NCBI GenBank assembly: GCA_026989655.1 | Contig: JALSIX010000001.1 | Span: 1 to 36,023, forward strand | DNA: 36,023 bases | Reading direction: 5' to 3' | Source of the DNA: Caldilineaceae bacterium | GTDB taxonomy: Bacteria > Chloroflexota > Anaerolineae > Caldilineales > Caldilineaceae | Shown: piece by piece, positions 6,997 to 14,472 of the stretch | Numbering within the stretch: position 1 is the first letter of the stretch | Layout: the number at the start of each line of letters is the position of its first letter | Notes under the pieces: generated by a model | Database searches by the model: none | What the model was told of the DNA's origin: nothing | Seen by the model: the letters and a program-made list of their open reading frames with translations, nothing else | Made by a program: the position numbers and the translations under genes

Positions 6997-8415
6997 ATGA
7001 CCGAGAACCGCTACGAGTTCCGCCTGCCCGACGTGGGGGAAGGCCTGCACGAGGCCGAGATCGGCCAATGGTTGGTCCAGGAAGGCGACTGGGTGGAACA
7101 GGACCAGCCCATGGTGGAGATCGAGACGGACAAGGCCACTGTGGAGATCCCTGCCCCGGTGGCCGGCCGCATCGCCAAGATCCTGGCCCCCACCGGCACC
7201 ATCGCCCAGGTCGGCGATCCCCTGGTCATCATCGAGATGAAGGCCGGGGCCGCCCGGCCGGGCGGCCCTGCACCCCGCGCCCCAGAGGCCCCCTCCCCCC
7301 CGGCCGAGGCCCCCTCCTCCACCCGGATCCTGGCCTCTCCCCTGGCCCGGAAGAAGGCCGCAGAGCTGGGAGTGGACCTGGGCCGGCTCCAGGGCACCGG
7401 ACCCGGCGGGCGCATCATGGTGGCCGACGTGGAGCAGGCCGCCCAACGGGCCCCAACACCTCCTCCCGCTCCACCGCCCTCCCCCCCGGCGCCGGGCCCC
7501 GACGGCCGTCGGGTACGGGCCGCGCCCGCGGTACGACGGCGGGCCGCGGAGCTGGGCATCGACCTGGCCCAGGTGCCCGGCAGCGCGGAGGGCGGACGCA
7601 TCACCATGGAGGACCTGGAACGCTACGCGGCCGCCCAGGAAGCCGCTCCGCCGAAGACGGCCCCGACACCCGTCCCCGCGCCGGCCCCTCCCGCCCCCGC
7701 GCCGGCCCCGGAGGCCACCGAGACCGTGCCCCTTCGAGGGGTACGGCGCCGCATCGCCCAGCGCATGGAGGAGGCCTGGCGCATCCCCCAGGTCACCACC
7801 TTCGACCAGGTGGATGCCCAGGGGCTGGTCCGCCTGCGCGAGCTCCTGAAACCCACGGCCGAGGCCCAGGGAGTCCGCCTCACCTTCCTGCCCCTCATCG
7901 TCAAGATCGTGGTCCAGGCCTTGCGGGAGTTCCCCCACTTCAACGCCTCCCTGGACATGGAACAGGAGCTCATCCACCGCCACCACCACATCCACATGGG
8001 CATCGCCACCCAGACGCCCGCGGGCCTGGTGGTGCCGGTGATCCGCCATGCCGACCGCCTCTCGGTGCTGGAGATCGCCCGGGAGATGGAACGGCTGGCC
8101 ACCGGGGCCCGAGACCGGACCCTGGGCCCCGAGGAGCTCAGCGGCAGCACCTTCACCATCACCAACTTCGGCAGCTTCGGCGGCGACCTGGGTACGCCCA
8201 TCCTCAACCCCCCCGAGGCCGCCATCCTGGGGGTGGGGCGCATCGCCCGCCGCCCTGTGGTCAACCAGGAGGGCGCATTGGAGGCCCGCTGGACCGCACC
8301 CCTGGCCCTCACCTTCGACCACCGCCTGAACGACGGCGCGGACGCGGGCGCGTTCATCCGGCGGGTGGGCGAGCTCTGCGCCCACCCGGAGATCCTCCTC
8401 CTGGAGCTGCGCTGA
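6997..8415 (+). CDS. pdhC: Dihydrolipoamide acyltransferase (E2) with two peripheral-subunit-binding domains
   Basis: The 472-residue E2 has these domains in order. A lipoyl domain covers about 5-80, with the lipoylated Lys in ETDKATVE (K46). A Pro/Ala linker follows. The first E3/E1-binding domain (about 111-148) begins ILASPLARKKAAELGVDL. A second Pro-rich linker leads to another such domain (about 171-211), VRAAPAVRRRAAELGIDL. After a third linker the catalytic domain runs from about 242 to the end, with the active-site motif DHRLNDG at 441-447 (normally DHRxxDG). E2 forms the multimeric core and transfers the acyl group to CoA. One peripheral-subunit-binding domain is usual; two is uncommon. 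The ATG lies 2 bases after pdhB, and the gene ends overlapping the next start (TGATG). Substrate could be pyruvate or a branched 2-oxo acid. Confidence 0.93.
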   Translation: MTENRYEFRLPDVGEGLHEAEIGQWLVQEGDWVEQDQPMVEIETDKATVEIPAPVAGRIAKILAPTGTIAQVGDPLVIIEMKAGAARPGGPAPRAPEAPSPPAEAPSSTRILASPLARKKAAELGVDLGRLQGTGPGGRIMVADVEQAAQRAPTPPPAPPPSPPAPGPDGRRVRAAPAVRRRAAELGIDLAQVPGSAEGGRITMEDLERYAAAQEAAPPKTAPTPVPAPAPPAPAPAPEATETVPLRGVRRRIAQRMEEAWRIPQVTTFDQVDAQGLVRLRELLKPTAEAQGVRLTFLPLIVKIVVQALREFPHFNASLDMEQELIHRHHHIHMGIATQTPAGLVVPVIRHADRLSVLEIAREMERLATGARDRTLGPEELSGSTFTITNFGSFGGDLGTPILNPPEAAILGVGRIARRPVVNQEGALEARWTAPLALTFDHRLNDGADAGAFIRRVGELCAHPEILLLELR

Positions 8416-9731
8416 TGGTCGTCGGCGAGCTGTTGGTCCAGACGGATGTGGTGGTGCTGGGCGCCGGAGTGGCCGGCCGCACCGCGGCCCTCTGGGCCGC
8501 CCGGCTGGGCCGCGAGGTCACCCTGGTGGAACGGCCGTCGCCAGACCGAGGAGCCCTGGACGTGGACCGGGCCCTGGCCCTGCTCCTGGACACCCTGGAG
8601 CCCGCGATCCGGATGGCCCGTCGCCGGGAACGGGGCCTCACCCGCTTCAAGCGCGCGGTGAAACCGGCCGCGGTGCTGGGCTGGGTCCAGCACCGCCTGG
8701 AGGCCGAGGCCCGGGCCTGGCAGGAGCGCCTGGAGGAGGCCGGCGTCACGGCCATCCAGGGCGAGGCCGCCTTTGCCGGGCCCACCGAGGTGCGCATCAG
8801 CACGGAGCACGGCGCGGAACGCCTCGTCTACGAGGCCCTGGTCCTGGCACCGGAGCCCGTGGCCCAGAGCTGGCCGGGCCTGGATTTCGACGGGGAGCGG
8901 GTGCTCGGCCCCGAGGAGCTGCTGACCCGTCCCCACCCACCAGAGGCCCTCACCGTGGTGGCAGCCCATCCCTGGGGGCTGGAGCTGGCCACGGCCTACG
9001 CAGGGCTGGGGACCTCGGTCCAGGTGGTGGTGCCCCGGGACGAGAACCCGGTGGCCGGCTTCCCACAGGAGTGGGCTGAAGCGGTCCAGCCGGCCCTGAC
9101 GGCCCAGGGCATCCGGCTCCGCTGGGGCGTGGACGATCCGGTGGCCGCGACGGCCCAGGAGCCCCTGGTGGTGGTGGCCGCCGCCCCAGGGCTGGATCTG
9201 GGCACCCTGGCCGTGGACCAGGCCGGCATCGAGCTGGTGGACGCCGGCCTGGTCCGAGTCGACGAACGGCTGCGGACCCGCAATCCCCGGATCTGGGCGG
9301 CGGGAGCGGCCGCGGGCGCCCGCTCCCCTGGGGAGGCCCGACAGCAGGGGCGGGTGGCCGCGGAGGGGCTGGCCGGCCGGGTGGCCATCTACACCCCCCA
9401 GGCGGTGCCCAGGCTGTTGCGCACCGTGCCGGGCCTGGCCGGGGCCGGCCTGACCCCCCAGGAGGCCCGGAGACAGGGCTACCATGTGGTGGTGGGCCAG
9501 GCCACGGTGGACGATGTGACCGTGCAGGTGGTGACGGACGAACACGAGCCCTTCGTCCTGGGCCTGTTCGCCCGGGGCGAAGGCGTGGCCGACCTGGCCG
9601 GAGAGGCGGCCCTGGCCGTGGAGATGGCTGCCACCCTCACCGACCTGGCCGAGACCCTCCACCCCGCGGGCACCCCCGGCGCAGCCCTCCAGCAGGCCGC
9701 GGAGGCCCTGCTCCTCTCCCGGGAATCGTGA
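8415..9731 (+). CDS. Cysteine-free dihydrolipoamide dehydrogenase (E3)-like flavoprotein, probable pseudoenzyme
   Basis: This 438-residue protein follows the two-dinucleotide-fold plan of E3 enzymes and overlaps the E2 stop codon by one base, the normal place for lpd. The first motif is intact (GAGVAG at 16-21, then TLVE at 36-39). The redox-active Cys pair expected just after it (GGTCLNVGCIPSK in true E3) is missing, and the whole translation contains no Cys. The second dinucleotide motif, normally GGGYIG, reads AAHPWG in LTVVAAHPWGLELATAYAGL. The second FAD motif, normally a GD pair, reads WAAGAAAG. At the C-terminus the His of the catalytic His-Glu pair may remain (H416), but the Glu does not. 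The E3 reaction therefore looks impossible. A structural, regulatory or different redox role is inference. A working lpd should lie elsewhere in the genome. Confidence 0.85.
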   Translation: MVVGELLVQTDVVVLGAGVAGRTAALWAARLGREVTLVERPSPDRGALDVDRALALLLDTLEPAIRMARRRERGLTRFKRAVKPAAVLGWVQHRLEAEARAWQERLEEAGVTAIQGEAAFAGPTEVRISTEHGAERLVYEALVLAPEPVAQSWPGLDFDGERVLGPEELLTRPHPPEALTVVAAHPWGLELATAYAGLGTSVQVVVPRDENPVAGFPQEWAEAVQPALTAQGIRLRWGVDDPVAATAQEPLVVVAAAPGLDLGTLAVDQAGIELVDAGLVRVDERLRTRNPRIWAAGAAAGARSPGEARQQGRVAAEGLAGRVAIYTPQAVPRLLRTVPGLAGAGLTPQEARRQGYHVVVGQATVDDVTVQVVTDEHEPFVLGLFARGEGVADLAGEAALAVEMAATLTDLAETLHPAGTPGAALQQAAEALLLSRES

Positions 9732-9804
9732 GGGCCTCCAGCCTCTCCCGTCTCCCAGTCTGAGAAGGCCGGGGGGCCCCGGAGAAAGTCGGGCCCACGC
9801 GGGG

Positions 9805-9844
9805 TACAATTGAGAACCGGGAAAACCGGGCAGAAGACGCCCGG
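9805..9844 (+). promoter_or_regulatory. Possible promoter and 5'-UTR hairpin before the GNAT gene
   Basis: TACAAT at 9805-9810 resembles the -10 boxes elsewhere in this window, but there is no good -35 at the right distance. Downstream, CCGGGC (9826-9831) can pair with GCCCGG (9839-9844) about 17 bases before the start codon. Confidence 0.35.
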
Positions 9845-9861
9845 CCCTGCGGGAACACGCG

Positions 9862-10758
9862 ATGTCCGTCACCATCTACCCCACCGCCAGGGACTTCCTG
9901 GCCGCGGTCCAGACCCCGTTGGAGGCCGACGAGCCCCTCCACAGCCTGGTCCTGGGCGTCTGCAGCCACCTGGCCCGCAGCCCCGAGCCGCCCCAAGAGG
10001 CACCCTACCTGGCCGCGGTCTGGGACCGGCAGAAGCTTCTCCTGGCGGCCATGATGATCCCGCCCCATCACCTGGTCCTGGCGCCCACGGAGCACGCGGA
10101 CCCGCGTGCGCTCCTCGCGCTGGTGAAAGAGCTTCGGGACAGCCAGCGAAGCGTGCCCGGTGTCCAGGCCCCGGTACCCCACGCCCGCCGCTTCGCGGAG
10201 CTCTGGTGCCAAGGAGAGGAATGCCGGTTCCACCGCCTCCGCCGGCTGGAGATCCTGGCCCTGGAGACGGTGCTCGCCCCACGGCCGGCCCCGGGCCACC
10301 TGCGTGTCGCCACCCAGGACGACGTGTCCCAGGTCACCGAGTGGCTGCTTGCCTTCCAGGAAGAGGCCCTGCCCGAGGAGGCCGCGCAGGAGGAGACCCG
10401 GCGCCGGATCCCGGAGATCGCCCGGCGGGTGGTGGAGGCCGGCCGTCTCTTCCTCTGGGAGCATGGAGGACCGGTCTCCATGGTGGCCCTGTCTCGCCCC
10501 ACCCGCCACGGCGTCACCCTCAACATGGTCTACACCCCGCCCCCACACCGGAACAAGGGGTACGCGTCCAACGCGGTGGCCCAGCTCAGCCAGCGTCTGC
10601 TGGCGGAGGGCTATCGCTTCTGCACCCTCTTCGTGGACCAGGCCAACCCCATCTCCACCCGGCTCTACCGGGCCATCGGTTACCGTCCTGTGGCGGAGGT
10701 GGAGGTCTATCGATTCCAGCCCCCTGGCCCCCCGAACCCGGACGGGAAACGGATTTGA
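9862..10758 (+). CDS. GNAT-family N-acetyltransferase
   Basis: This 298-residue protein has a C-terminal GNAT fold (about 160-290). The acetyl-CoA loop region reads LNMVYTPPPHRNKGYASNAV, where HRNKGYA fills the place of the usual RGKGIG-type pyrophosphate loop. LFVDQANPISTRLYRAIGY is the classic GNAT C-terminal strand and helix. The N-terminal half (about 1-150) is a second, weakly GNAT-like or unrelated domain, as in the two-domain members often annotated only as GNAT. Substrate is unknown. The start at 9862 has no good Shine-Dalgarno sequence but is the first ATG after the likely promoter. The tRNA-Leu promoter overlaps its stop codon. Confidence 0.8.
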   Translation: MSVTIYPTARDFLAAVQTPLEADEPLHSLVLGVCSHLARSPEPPQEAPYLAAVWDRQKLLLAAMMIPPHHLVLAPTEHADPRALLALVKELRDSQRSVPGVQAPVPHARRFAELWCQGEECRFHRLRRLEILALETVLAPRPAPGHLRVATQDDVSQVTEWLLAFQEEALPEEAAQEETRRRIPEIARRVVEAGRLFLWEHGGPVSMVALSRPTRHGVTLNMVYTPPPHRNKGYASNAVAQLSQRLLAEGYRFCTLFVDQANPISTRLYRAIGYRPVAEVEVYRFQPPGPPNPDGKRI

Positions 10759-10783
10759 CAGCCAGAGCGTTTCCGGATATAGT
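10755..10783 (+). promoter_or_regulatory. Strong promoter of tRNA-Leu
   Basis: A perfect TTGACA at 10755-10760 and TATAGT at 10778-10783 are separated by 17 bases. The -35 box overlaps the stop codon of the GNAT gene. Transcription should start near 10790, about 16 bases before the mature tRNA. Confidence 0.85.
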
Positions 10784-10805
10784 GGGGACAGGATGACGAC
10801 GGTGT

Positions 10806-10889
10806 GCCGCAGTGGCGGAATAGGAAGACGCGCTACGTTCAGGGCGTAGTGGGCGTAGGCCCGTGGGGGTTCGAGTCCCTCCTGCGGCA
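10806..10889 (+). tRNA. tRNA-Leu (anticodon CAG)
   Basis: The acceptor stem is GCCGCAG (10806-10812) with CTGCGGC (10882-10888) and discriminator A at 10889, followed by CC. The anticodon stem is CTACG/CGTAG with loop TTCAGGG, giving anticodon CAG. A long variable arm (GGGCGTAGGCCC region) marks a class II tRNA, as expected for Leu. The T arm contains GGTTCGAGTCC. The final A of CCA is not encoded. Confidence 0.95.
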
Positions 10890-10895
10890 CCTGGG

Positions 10896-10922
10896 AAACC
10901 CGGGCAGTGGTCCGGGTTTTGT
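10896..10922 (+). terminator. Intrinsic terminator of tRNA-Leu
   Basis: AAACCCGG (10896-10903) pairs with CCGGGTTT (10912-10919) around an 8-base loop. The T-rich run TTTTGTTG follows. Confidence 0.8.
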
Positions 10923-10943
10923 TGTCGGATGCTCCTGCACACC

Positions 10944-11348
10944 ATGGGCACATCTCCGTCGCAGGCTTCGAGATCCCCTTCCCGGGCACGGCGGGCCTGG
11001 CTCCTGGTCGGCGGCCTGGCCCTCTTCCTCCTCTTCGGCTACCTGGTCCGCCTGGCACAGCTCCAGGACCTGCGCGCGGAGATCGCACGCCAACAGCAGG
11101 AACTCCAGGCCCTGCGCCGACAACAGGCCTCCCTGGAGGAGGAGCGGGATCTGGCCTCCGAGCCCTCCACCATCGAGGCCCTGGCCCGGCAGGTCCTGGA
11201 CATGATCCGCCCGGGCGACCAGATCTACCCCATGCCCGAGGAGGGTCCTGCCCACCCCACGGAACCCCAGGTGGAGGCGCCCCAGGCCCCATCGGAACCC
11301 ACGCCACTTCTCAGCATGGAGTGGTGGCGGAACCTCCTGGGCGAGTAG
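10944..11348 (+). CDS. FtsB/DivIC-type septum formation initiator protein
   Basis: This 134-residue bitopic membrane protein has a basic N-terminus, one membrane segment (about 21-40, AWLLVGGLALFLLFGYLV) and then a coiled coil rich in Leu/Gln/Glu (about 41-85). The FtsB-like signature near the end of the coil is EALARQVLDMIRPGDQIY. A Pro/Glu-rich tail follows. FtsB/DivIC proteins hold the FtsQLB divisome complex together. The start is uncertain: in-frame ATGs lie at 10929 and 10944, neither with a clear RBS, and both sit right after the tRNA terminator. 10944 is preferred because the residues just before it do not look like this family. No division gene neighbours it. Confidence 0.8.
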   Translation: MGTSPSQASRSPSRARRAWLLVGGLALFLLFGYLVRLAQLQDLRAEIARQQQELQALRRQQASLEEERDLASEPSTIEALARQVLDMIRPGDQIYPMPEEGPAHPTEPQVEAPQAPSEPTPLLSMEWWRNLLGE

Positions 11349-11386
11349 CTCGTCGGAAGAGGTGGAGGTCGGAAAAGCGCTCTCCG

Positions 11387-11411
11387 GCCTGCCGAGCATG
11401 GCCCGGCAGGC
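11387..11411 (+). terminator. Hairpin after the FtsB-like gene, weak terminator candidate
   Basis: GCCTGCCG (11387-11394) pairs with CGGCAGGC (11404-11411) across a 9-base loop. No T-run follows, so termination is doubtful. Confidence 0.35.
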
Positions 11412-11460
11412 GGACTCGTAGCCTGCGGGCCCAAAGCGTTTCAGGGCTGCCCGGCCGGAT

Positions 11461-11489
11461 TTGACCGGACATCTGGGCTGTGTTAGTAT
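11461..11489 (+). promoter_or_regulatory. Promoter of initiator tRNA-Met
   Basis: TTGACC at 11461-11466 and TAGTAT at 11484-11489 are 17 bases apart. A TG lies two bases ahead of the -10 box, resembling an extended -10 promoter. Confidence 0.7.
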
Positions 11490-11504
11490 AGGAGACGATG
11501 GTGC

Positions 11505-11576
<72 letters not shown>

Positions 11577-11590
11577 CCTCAGATGGGAGG

Positions 11591-11614
11591 CCGCCGATGG
11601 ACCTGCATCGGCGG
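11591..11614 (+). terminator. Stem-loop between the two CAT tRNAs
   Basis: CCGCCGATG (11591-11599) pairs perfectly with CATCGGCGG (11606-11614) around a 6-base loop, followed by TCTCCGTATCTTT. It may be a weak terminator or a processing signal for a two-tRNA transcript. Confidence 0.5.
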
Positions 11615-11628
11615 TCTCCGTATCTTTC

Positions 11629-11702
11629 GGCGACGTAGCTCAGGTGGTCAGAGCGAGGGACTCATAATCTCTAGGTCGGTGGTTCAAGTCCACCCGTCGC
11701 CA
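11629..11702 (+). tRNA. tRNA-Met, elongator (anticodon CAT)
   Basis: GGCGACG (11629-11635) pairs with CGTCGCC (11695-11701), and discriminator A is at 11702. The anticodon stem is AGGGA/TCTCT with loop CTCATAA. The T arm is GGTGG TTCAAGT CCACC. The fully paired acceptor excludes the initiator. The GGC..ACGTAGCTCAG start resembles elongator Met, but a CAT tRNA could also be tRNA-Ile2, whose C34 is modified by TilS. Sequence alone does not settle this completely. Confidence 0.85.
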
Positions 11703-11707
11703 CTGGG

Positions 11708-11738
11708 CGGCCATTCCAAGCGGATGGCCGTTTTTGTT
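11708..11738 (+). terminator. Intrinsic terminator of the tRNA-Met pair
   Basis: CGGCCAT (11708-11714) pairs with ATGGCCG (11724-11730) around a 9-base loop, and a run of five T follows (11731-11735). It is a textbook terminator. Confidence 0.9.
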
Positions 11739-11780
11739 GTCCGCAGCTCCCGCGATCTTCGCCGGCCAGGAGCCCGAACC

Positions 11781-12926
11781 ATGGATCCCCTCACGGCCCG
11801 CTGGCGCCCTGAATTCCCCGGCCTGGACCGACACATCTACCTGAACACCTGCTCTCTGGGCCAGCTCAGCCAACGGAGCGTGGCTGCCATGCACCGCTTC
11901 ATGGACCTATGGGCCGACCTGGGGGCCAGCGCCTGGTACGAGATCTGGCTGGGCGAGGTCGCGGAGGCCCGGGCCCGCTTCGCCCGGCTCATCCACGCCC
12001 AACCCCACGAGGTGGCCCTGCTGCCCAGCGTCAGCGTGGCCCTCAGCGTCATCGGCAGCAGCCTGGACTACTCCCAACGGCCCCAGGTGGTGGTGACGGA
12101 GATGGACTTCCCCACCGTGGCCTATCCCTGGCTGGCCCGGGCCCGGGAAGGGGTCCAGGTCCGCTTCCTTCCCGCGCCCGATGGGGTCCACGTGCCCCTG
12201 GAGGCCTTCCAGGAGGCCATCGGCCCGGAGACAGCCCTGGTGGCCACCACCCATGTCTTCTTCACCAGTGGATGGATCCAGGACCTCCGGGCCATTGCCC
12301 GGCTCGCCCATGCCGCGGGAGCCCTGTGCCTGGTGGACGGCTACCAGGCCGTCGGCCAGATCCAGGTGGACGTGAAGGCCGCGGAGGTGGACATCTACAT
12401 CGGCGGCGGCCTGAAATGGCTCCTGGGCGGCCCTGGCGCGGTCTTCATGTACGTTCGGGAGGAGCTGATCCCCCAACTGGAGCCCACCACCACCGGCTGG
12501 TTCGCGACCCAGGAGATGTTCCGCTTCGATCCCCGGTCGTTCCAATGGGCCCAGGACGCCCGACGCTTCGAACCCGGCACCCCTGCGTTGGCCGCGGTCT
12601 TCGCGGCCAACGCAGGCATGTCCATCGTGGAACAGATCGGCGTCCCGGCCATCCGAGCCCGCACCCAGGCCCTGGTGGCGGATCTGGTGGCCCGGCTGCG
12701 GGAAGCCGGGCTCCAGCCCCGAATGCCCGAAGACCCGGAACGGCACGCGGGCATCGTCATGGTCCCGGTGGCCGACCCGCCCGGGGCGGTCCAGGCCCTG
12801 AGACGTGGACAGATCATCGTCGACCATCGTCCCGGCGCACTGCGCATCAGCCCGTATTTCTACAACACAGAGGCGGAGAACCAGGCCCTGGTGGACACGC
12901 TGAGCGCCCTGGAACGGAGACCATGA
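11781..12926 (+). CDS. Class V PLP aminotransferase (kynureninase / cysteine desulfurase fold)
   Basis: This 381-residue PLP enzyme is of fold type I, class V. Visible features are the N-terminal YLNTCSLGQ, the PLP-ring Asp in LVDGYQAVG (about residue 190), and the Schiff-base Lys in YIGGGLKWLLGGPG (about residue 214). It lacks a clear Cys in an SufS/IscS-type loop, so a kynureninase- or isopenicillin N epimerase-like member is more likely than a cysteine desulfurase. Substrate is unknown. The ATG at 11781 is preceded by CAGGAG (11767-11772); the longer open frame upstream runs through the tRNA and terminator. It overlaps the mevalonate kinase start by four bases (ATGA), implying translational coupling. 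Confidence 0.87.
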   Translation: MDPLTARWRPEFPGLDRHIYLNTCSLGQLSQRSVAAMHRFMDLWADLGASAWYEIWLGEVAEARARFARLIHAQPHEVALLPSVSVALSVIGSSLDYSQRPQVVVTEMDFPTVAYPWLARAREGVQVRFLPAPDGVHVPLEAFQEAIGPETALVATTHVFFTSGWIQDLRAIARLAHAAGALCLVDGYQAVGQIQVDVKAAEVDIYIGGGLKWLLGGPGAVFMYVREELIPQLEPTTTGWFATQEMFRFDPRSFQWAQDARRFEPGTPALAAVFAANAGMSIVEQIGVPAIRARTQALVADLVARLREAGLQPRMPEDPERHAGIVMVPVADPPGAVQALRRGQIIVDHRPGALRISPYFYNTEAENQALVDTLSALERRP

Positions 12927-13903
12927 GGGGGACAGAGGCCTGGGCGCCCGGCAAGCTCATCCTCTTCGGCGAACACGCGGTGGTCTACGGCCGCCCGGCC
13001 ATCGCGGTGCCCGTGCACCAGGTCCAGGCCCGGGCCCGGGTCTCCGTCGGCCCTCCGGGCCAGGGATGCGTGGTCCACGCTGTGGACCTGGGCGAGACCG
13101 TGCGCATTGCCCAGGCCCCGGAGGACCATCCCCTGGCCCTGGCCGTGCGTCTGGCGTTGAAGGCCCTGGCCCTGGAACCGGCCCCGGACTGGACCATCCA
13201 GATCACCAGCACCATCCCCGTGGCCGGGGGAATGGGCAGCGGGGCCGCCGTCAGCGCCGCGCTGATCCGGGCCCTCTTCCGCCAGGCCGGCCAGGAGCCC
13301 GACCCGGAATGCCTCTCCCGGCTGGTCTACCAGGTGGAACGGATCCATCATGGCACCCCCAGCGGCATCGACAACACCGTGATCGCGCACGAGCGGCCCA
13401 TCTGGTTCGTGCGCGGCCAGCCACCGGAACCCTTTGACCCCAGCCGCCCCTTCACCCTGGTGATCGCGGACAGCGGCATCCCCAGCCCCACCCGGGAGAC
13501 CGTGGCCCATGTCCGCCAGAGATGGCAGCAGGCGCCGGAGCACTACGAGGCCCTCTTCGACGCCGTGGGCGCGATCGTCTACGCCGCCCGGGGGGCTATG
13601 GAGACCGGCCAGATCGAGGCGCTGGGGCCGCTGATGGACCGCAACCAGGCCCTGTTGCGCAGGCTGGGGGTGAGCGCCCCCGAGCTGGAGCGGCTCCTGG
13701 ACGCGGCTCGGGAGGCCGGAGCCCTGGGGGGCAAGCTCAGCGGTGGGGGGCGAGGGGGCAACGTGGTCGCCCTGGTCTACCCCGAGGACGCGCCTCGGGT
13801 GTGCGCGGCCCTGGAACGGGCCGGGGCCCGGCACACCTGGATCACCACCCCGGGGAGAGGGGCGCGCCCCGAAGAGCCCCTCTCCCCAGATCCCACACCG
13901 TGA
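12923..13903 (+). CDS. mvk: Mevalonate kinase
   Basis: This 326-residue GHMP kinase should phosphorylate mevalonate to 5-phosphomevalonate in isoprenoid synthesis. The family motifs are in order: APGKLILFGEHAVVYGRPA at the N-terminus, the GHMP ATP loop PVAGGMGSGAAVS (about residue 94), GTPSGIDNT with the catalytic Asp (about residue 145), and the C-terminal motif GGKLSGGGRGGNVVAL. The GEHAVVYG signature separates it from homoserine and galactokinases. The start overlaps the aminotransferase stop. The mevalonate pathway is uncommon in bacteria but known in Chloroflexota and Firmicutes. The other mevalonate genes are not in this window. Confidence 0.92.
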   Translation: MRGTEAWAPGKLILFGEHAVVYGRPAIAVPVHQVQARARVSVGPPGQGCVVHAVDLGETVRIAQAPEDHPLALAVRLALKALALEPAPDWTIQITSTIPVAGGMGSGAAVSAALIRALFRQAGQEPDPECLSRLVYQVERIHHGTPSGIDNTVIAHERPIWFVRGQPPEPFDPSRPFTLVIADSGIPSPTRETVAHVRQRWQQAPEHYEALFDAVGAIVYAARGAMETGQIEALGPLMDRNQALLRRLGVSAPELERLLDAAREAGALGGKLSGGGRGGNVVALVYPEDAPRVCAALERAGARHTWITTPGRGARPEEPLSPDPTP

Positions 13904-14055
13904 CGGCAGCCGCCTGGAACGGCACCACCACTGCATCCCCTCCCTCGCCCCCATCATCGGCAAGGTGGGGGCTCCTGCGGACGGCCGGAGAAAGAGGAGA
14001 TCTGTGCTGCGGAGCCCCGACAACCGTGAAATATATCCCCCCGAGGAAATCGCGG
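13904..14055 (+). other. Spacer after mvk, containing a GC hairpin
   Basis: GCCCCCA (13947-13953) can pair with TGGGGGC (13966-13972) across 12 bases, but no T-tract follows. Nothing else was recognised before the gcvP promoter. Confidence 0.4.
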
Positions 14056-14084
14056 TTGGCGCCGGGCCCGATCTGGGCTATAAT
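14056..14084 (+). promoter_or_regulatory. Promoter of the glycine riboswitch-gcvP transcript
   Basis: A perfect TATAAT at 14079-14084 lies 17 bases after TTGGCG at 14056-14061. The start would be near 14091, about 40 bases before the first aptamer. Confidence 0.8.
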
Positions 14085-14129
14085 AGGGCCAACCTGTGGA
14101 CAGGCACCTTCCCAGCCACACATGGGCCG

Positions 14130-14358
14130 ATGCGCGGCGAGAGAGATCCCGGAGCCTGGAGCGTTCGGGGCGCCGAAGGGGCAAACCGCTCCCGGGAAGC
14201 CACACCGGGGCGGTGACACTCTCAGGCAAAAGGATCGTCGCGACGGGCACCTCTGGAAAGTGTCTCGGGTCCCTCTGCGAAAGGGCCCAGGCCACCGAAG
14301 GGGCAAACCGCTCCCTGGACCTTCCCAGGGGCGGCCAATCTCTCAGGTCCACGACAGA
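14130..14358 (+). promoter_or_regulatory. Tandem glycine riboswitch (two aptamers)
   Basis: Aptamer 1 (about 14133-14240) is closed by CGCGGCGA pairing with TCGTCGCG, with one G.U. It contains GCCGAAGGGGCAAACCGCTC and then GACACTCTCAGGCAAAAGG. Aptamer 2 (about 14247-14358) is closed by CCTCTG and CAGAGG. It contains CACCGAAGGGGCAAACCGCTC and CCAATCTCTCAGGT. The GAAGGGGCAAAC and CTCTCAGG blocks are the glycine aptamer signatures, and each occurs twice. Because gcvP follows, glycine binding probably turns expression on so excess glycine is degraded; this is known for the family and inferred here. Confidence 0.96.
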
Positions 14359-14394
14359 GGAGGCGGGCATTCCCCTGGGATGCCCGCCTTTTGT
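14359..14394 (+). terminator. Riboswitch-controlled intrinsic terminator
   Basis: AGGCGGGCAT (14359-14368) pairs with ATGCCCGCCT (14378-14387), followed by TTTTGTTTG. It begins directly after the closing stem of aptamer 2, so stabilising that aptamer could hinder or allow terminator folding. It is the likely expression platform. Confidence 0.85.
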
Positions 14395-14472
14395 TTGTCG
14401 CGAACGGCACAAATTGTGGGGCCAGCCCGTCAACGCCTGGCCCCTCTACCGTGAGCCAAAGGAGGCCGTCCC

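Noticed and set aside
8415-9731. Calling this gene a functional lpd
   Set aside because: The redox Cys pair, NAD-motif glycines and catalytic Glu are all absent, so position in the operon is not enough.
9766-9784. Terminator after the pdh operon (CCGGGG/CCCCGG)
   Set aside because: The short palindrome has almost no loop and no T-tract, and such GC runs are common here by composition.
11629-11702. tRNA-Ile2 (CAT, lysidine-modified)
   Set aside because: The acceptor and D-arm start resemble elongator tRNA-Met more closely. It is kept as an alternative in the feature, since the sequence does not fully exclude it.
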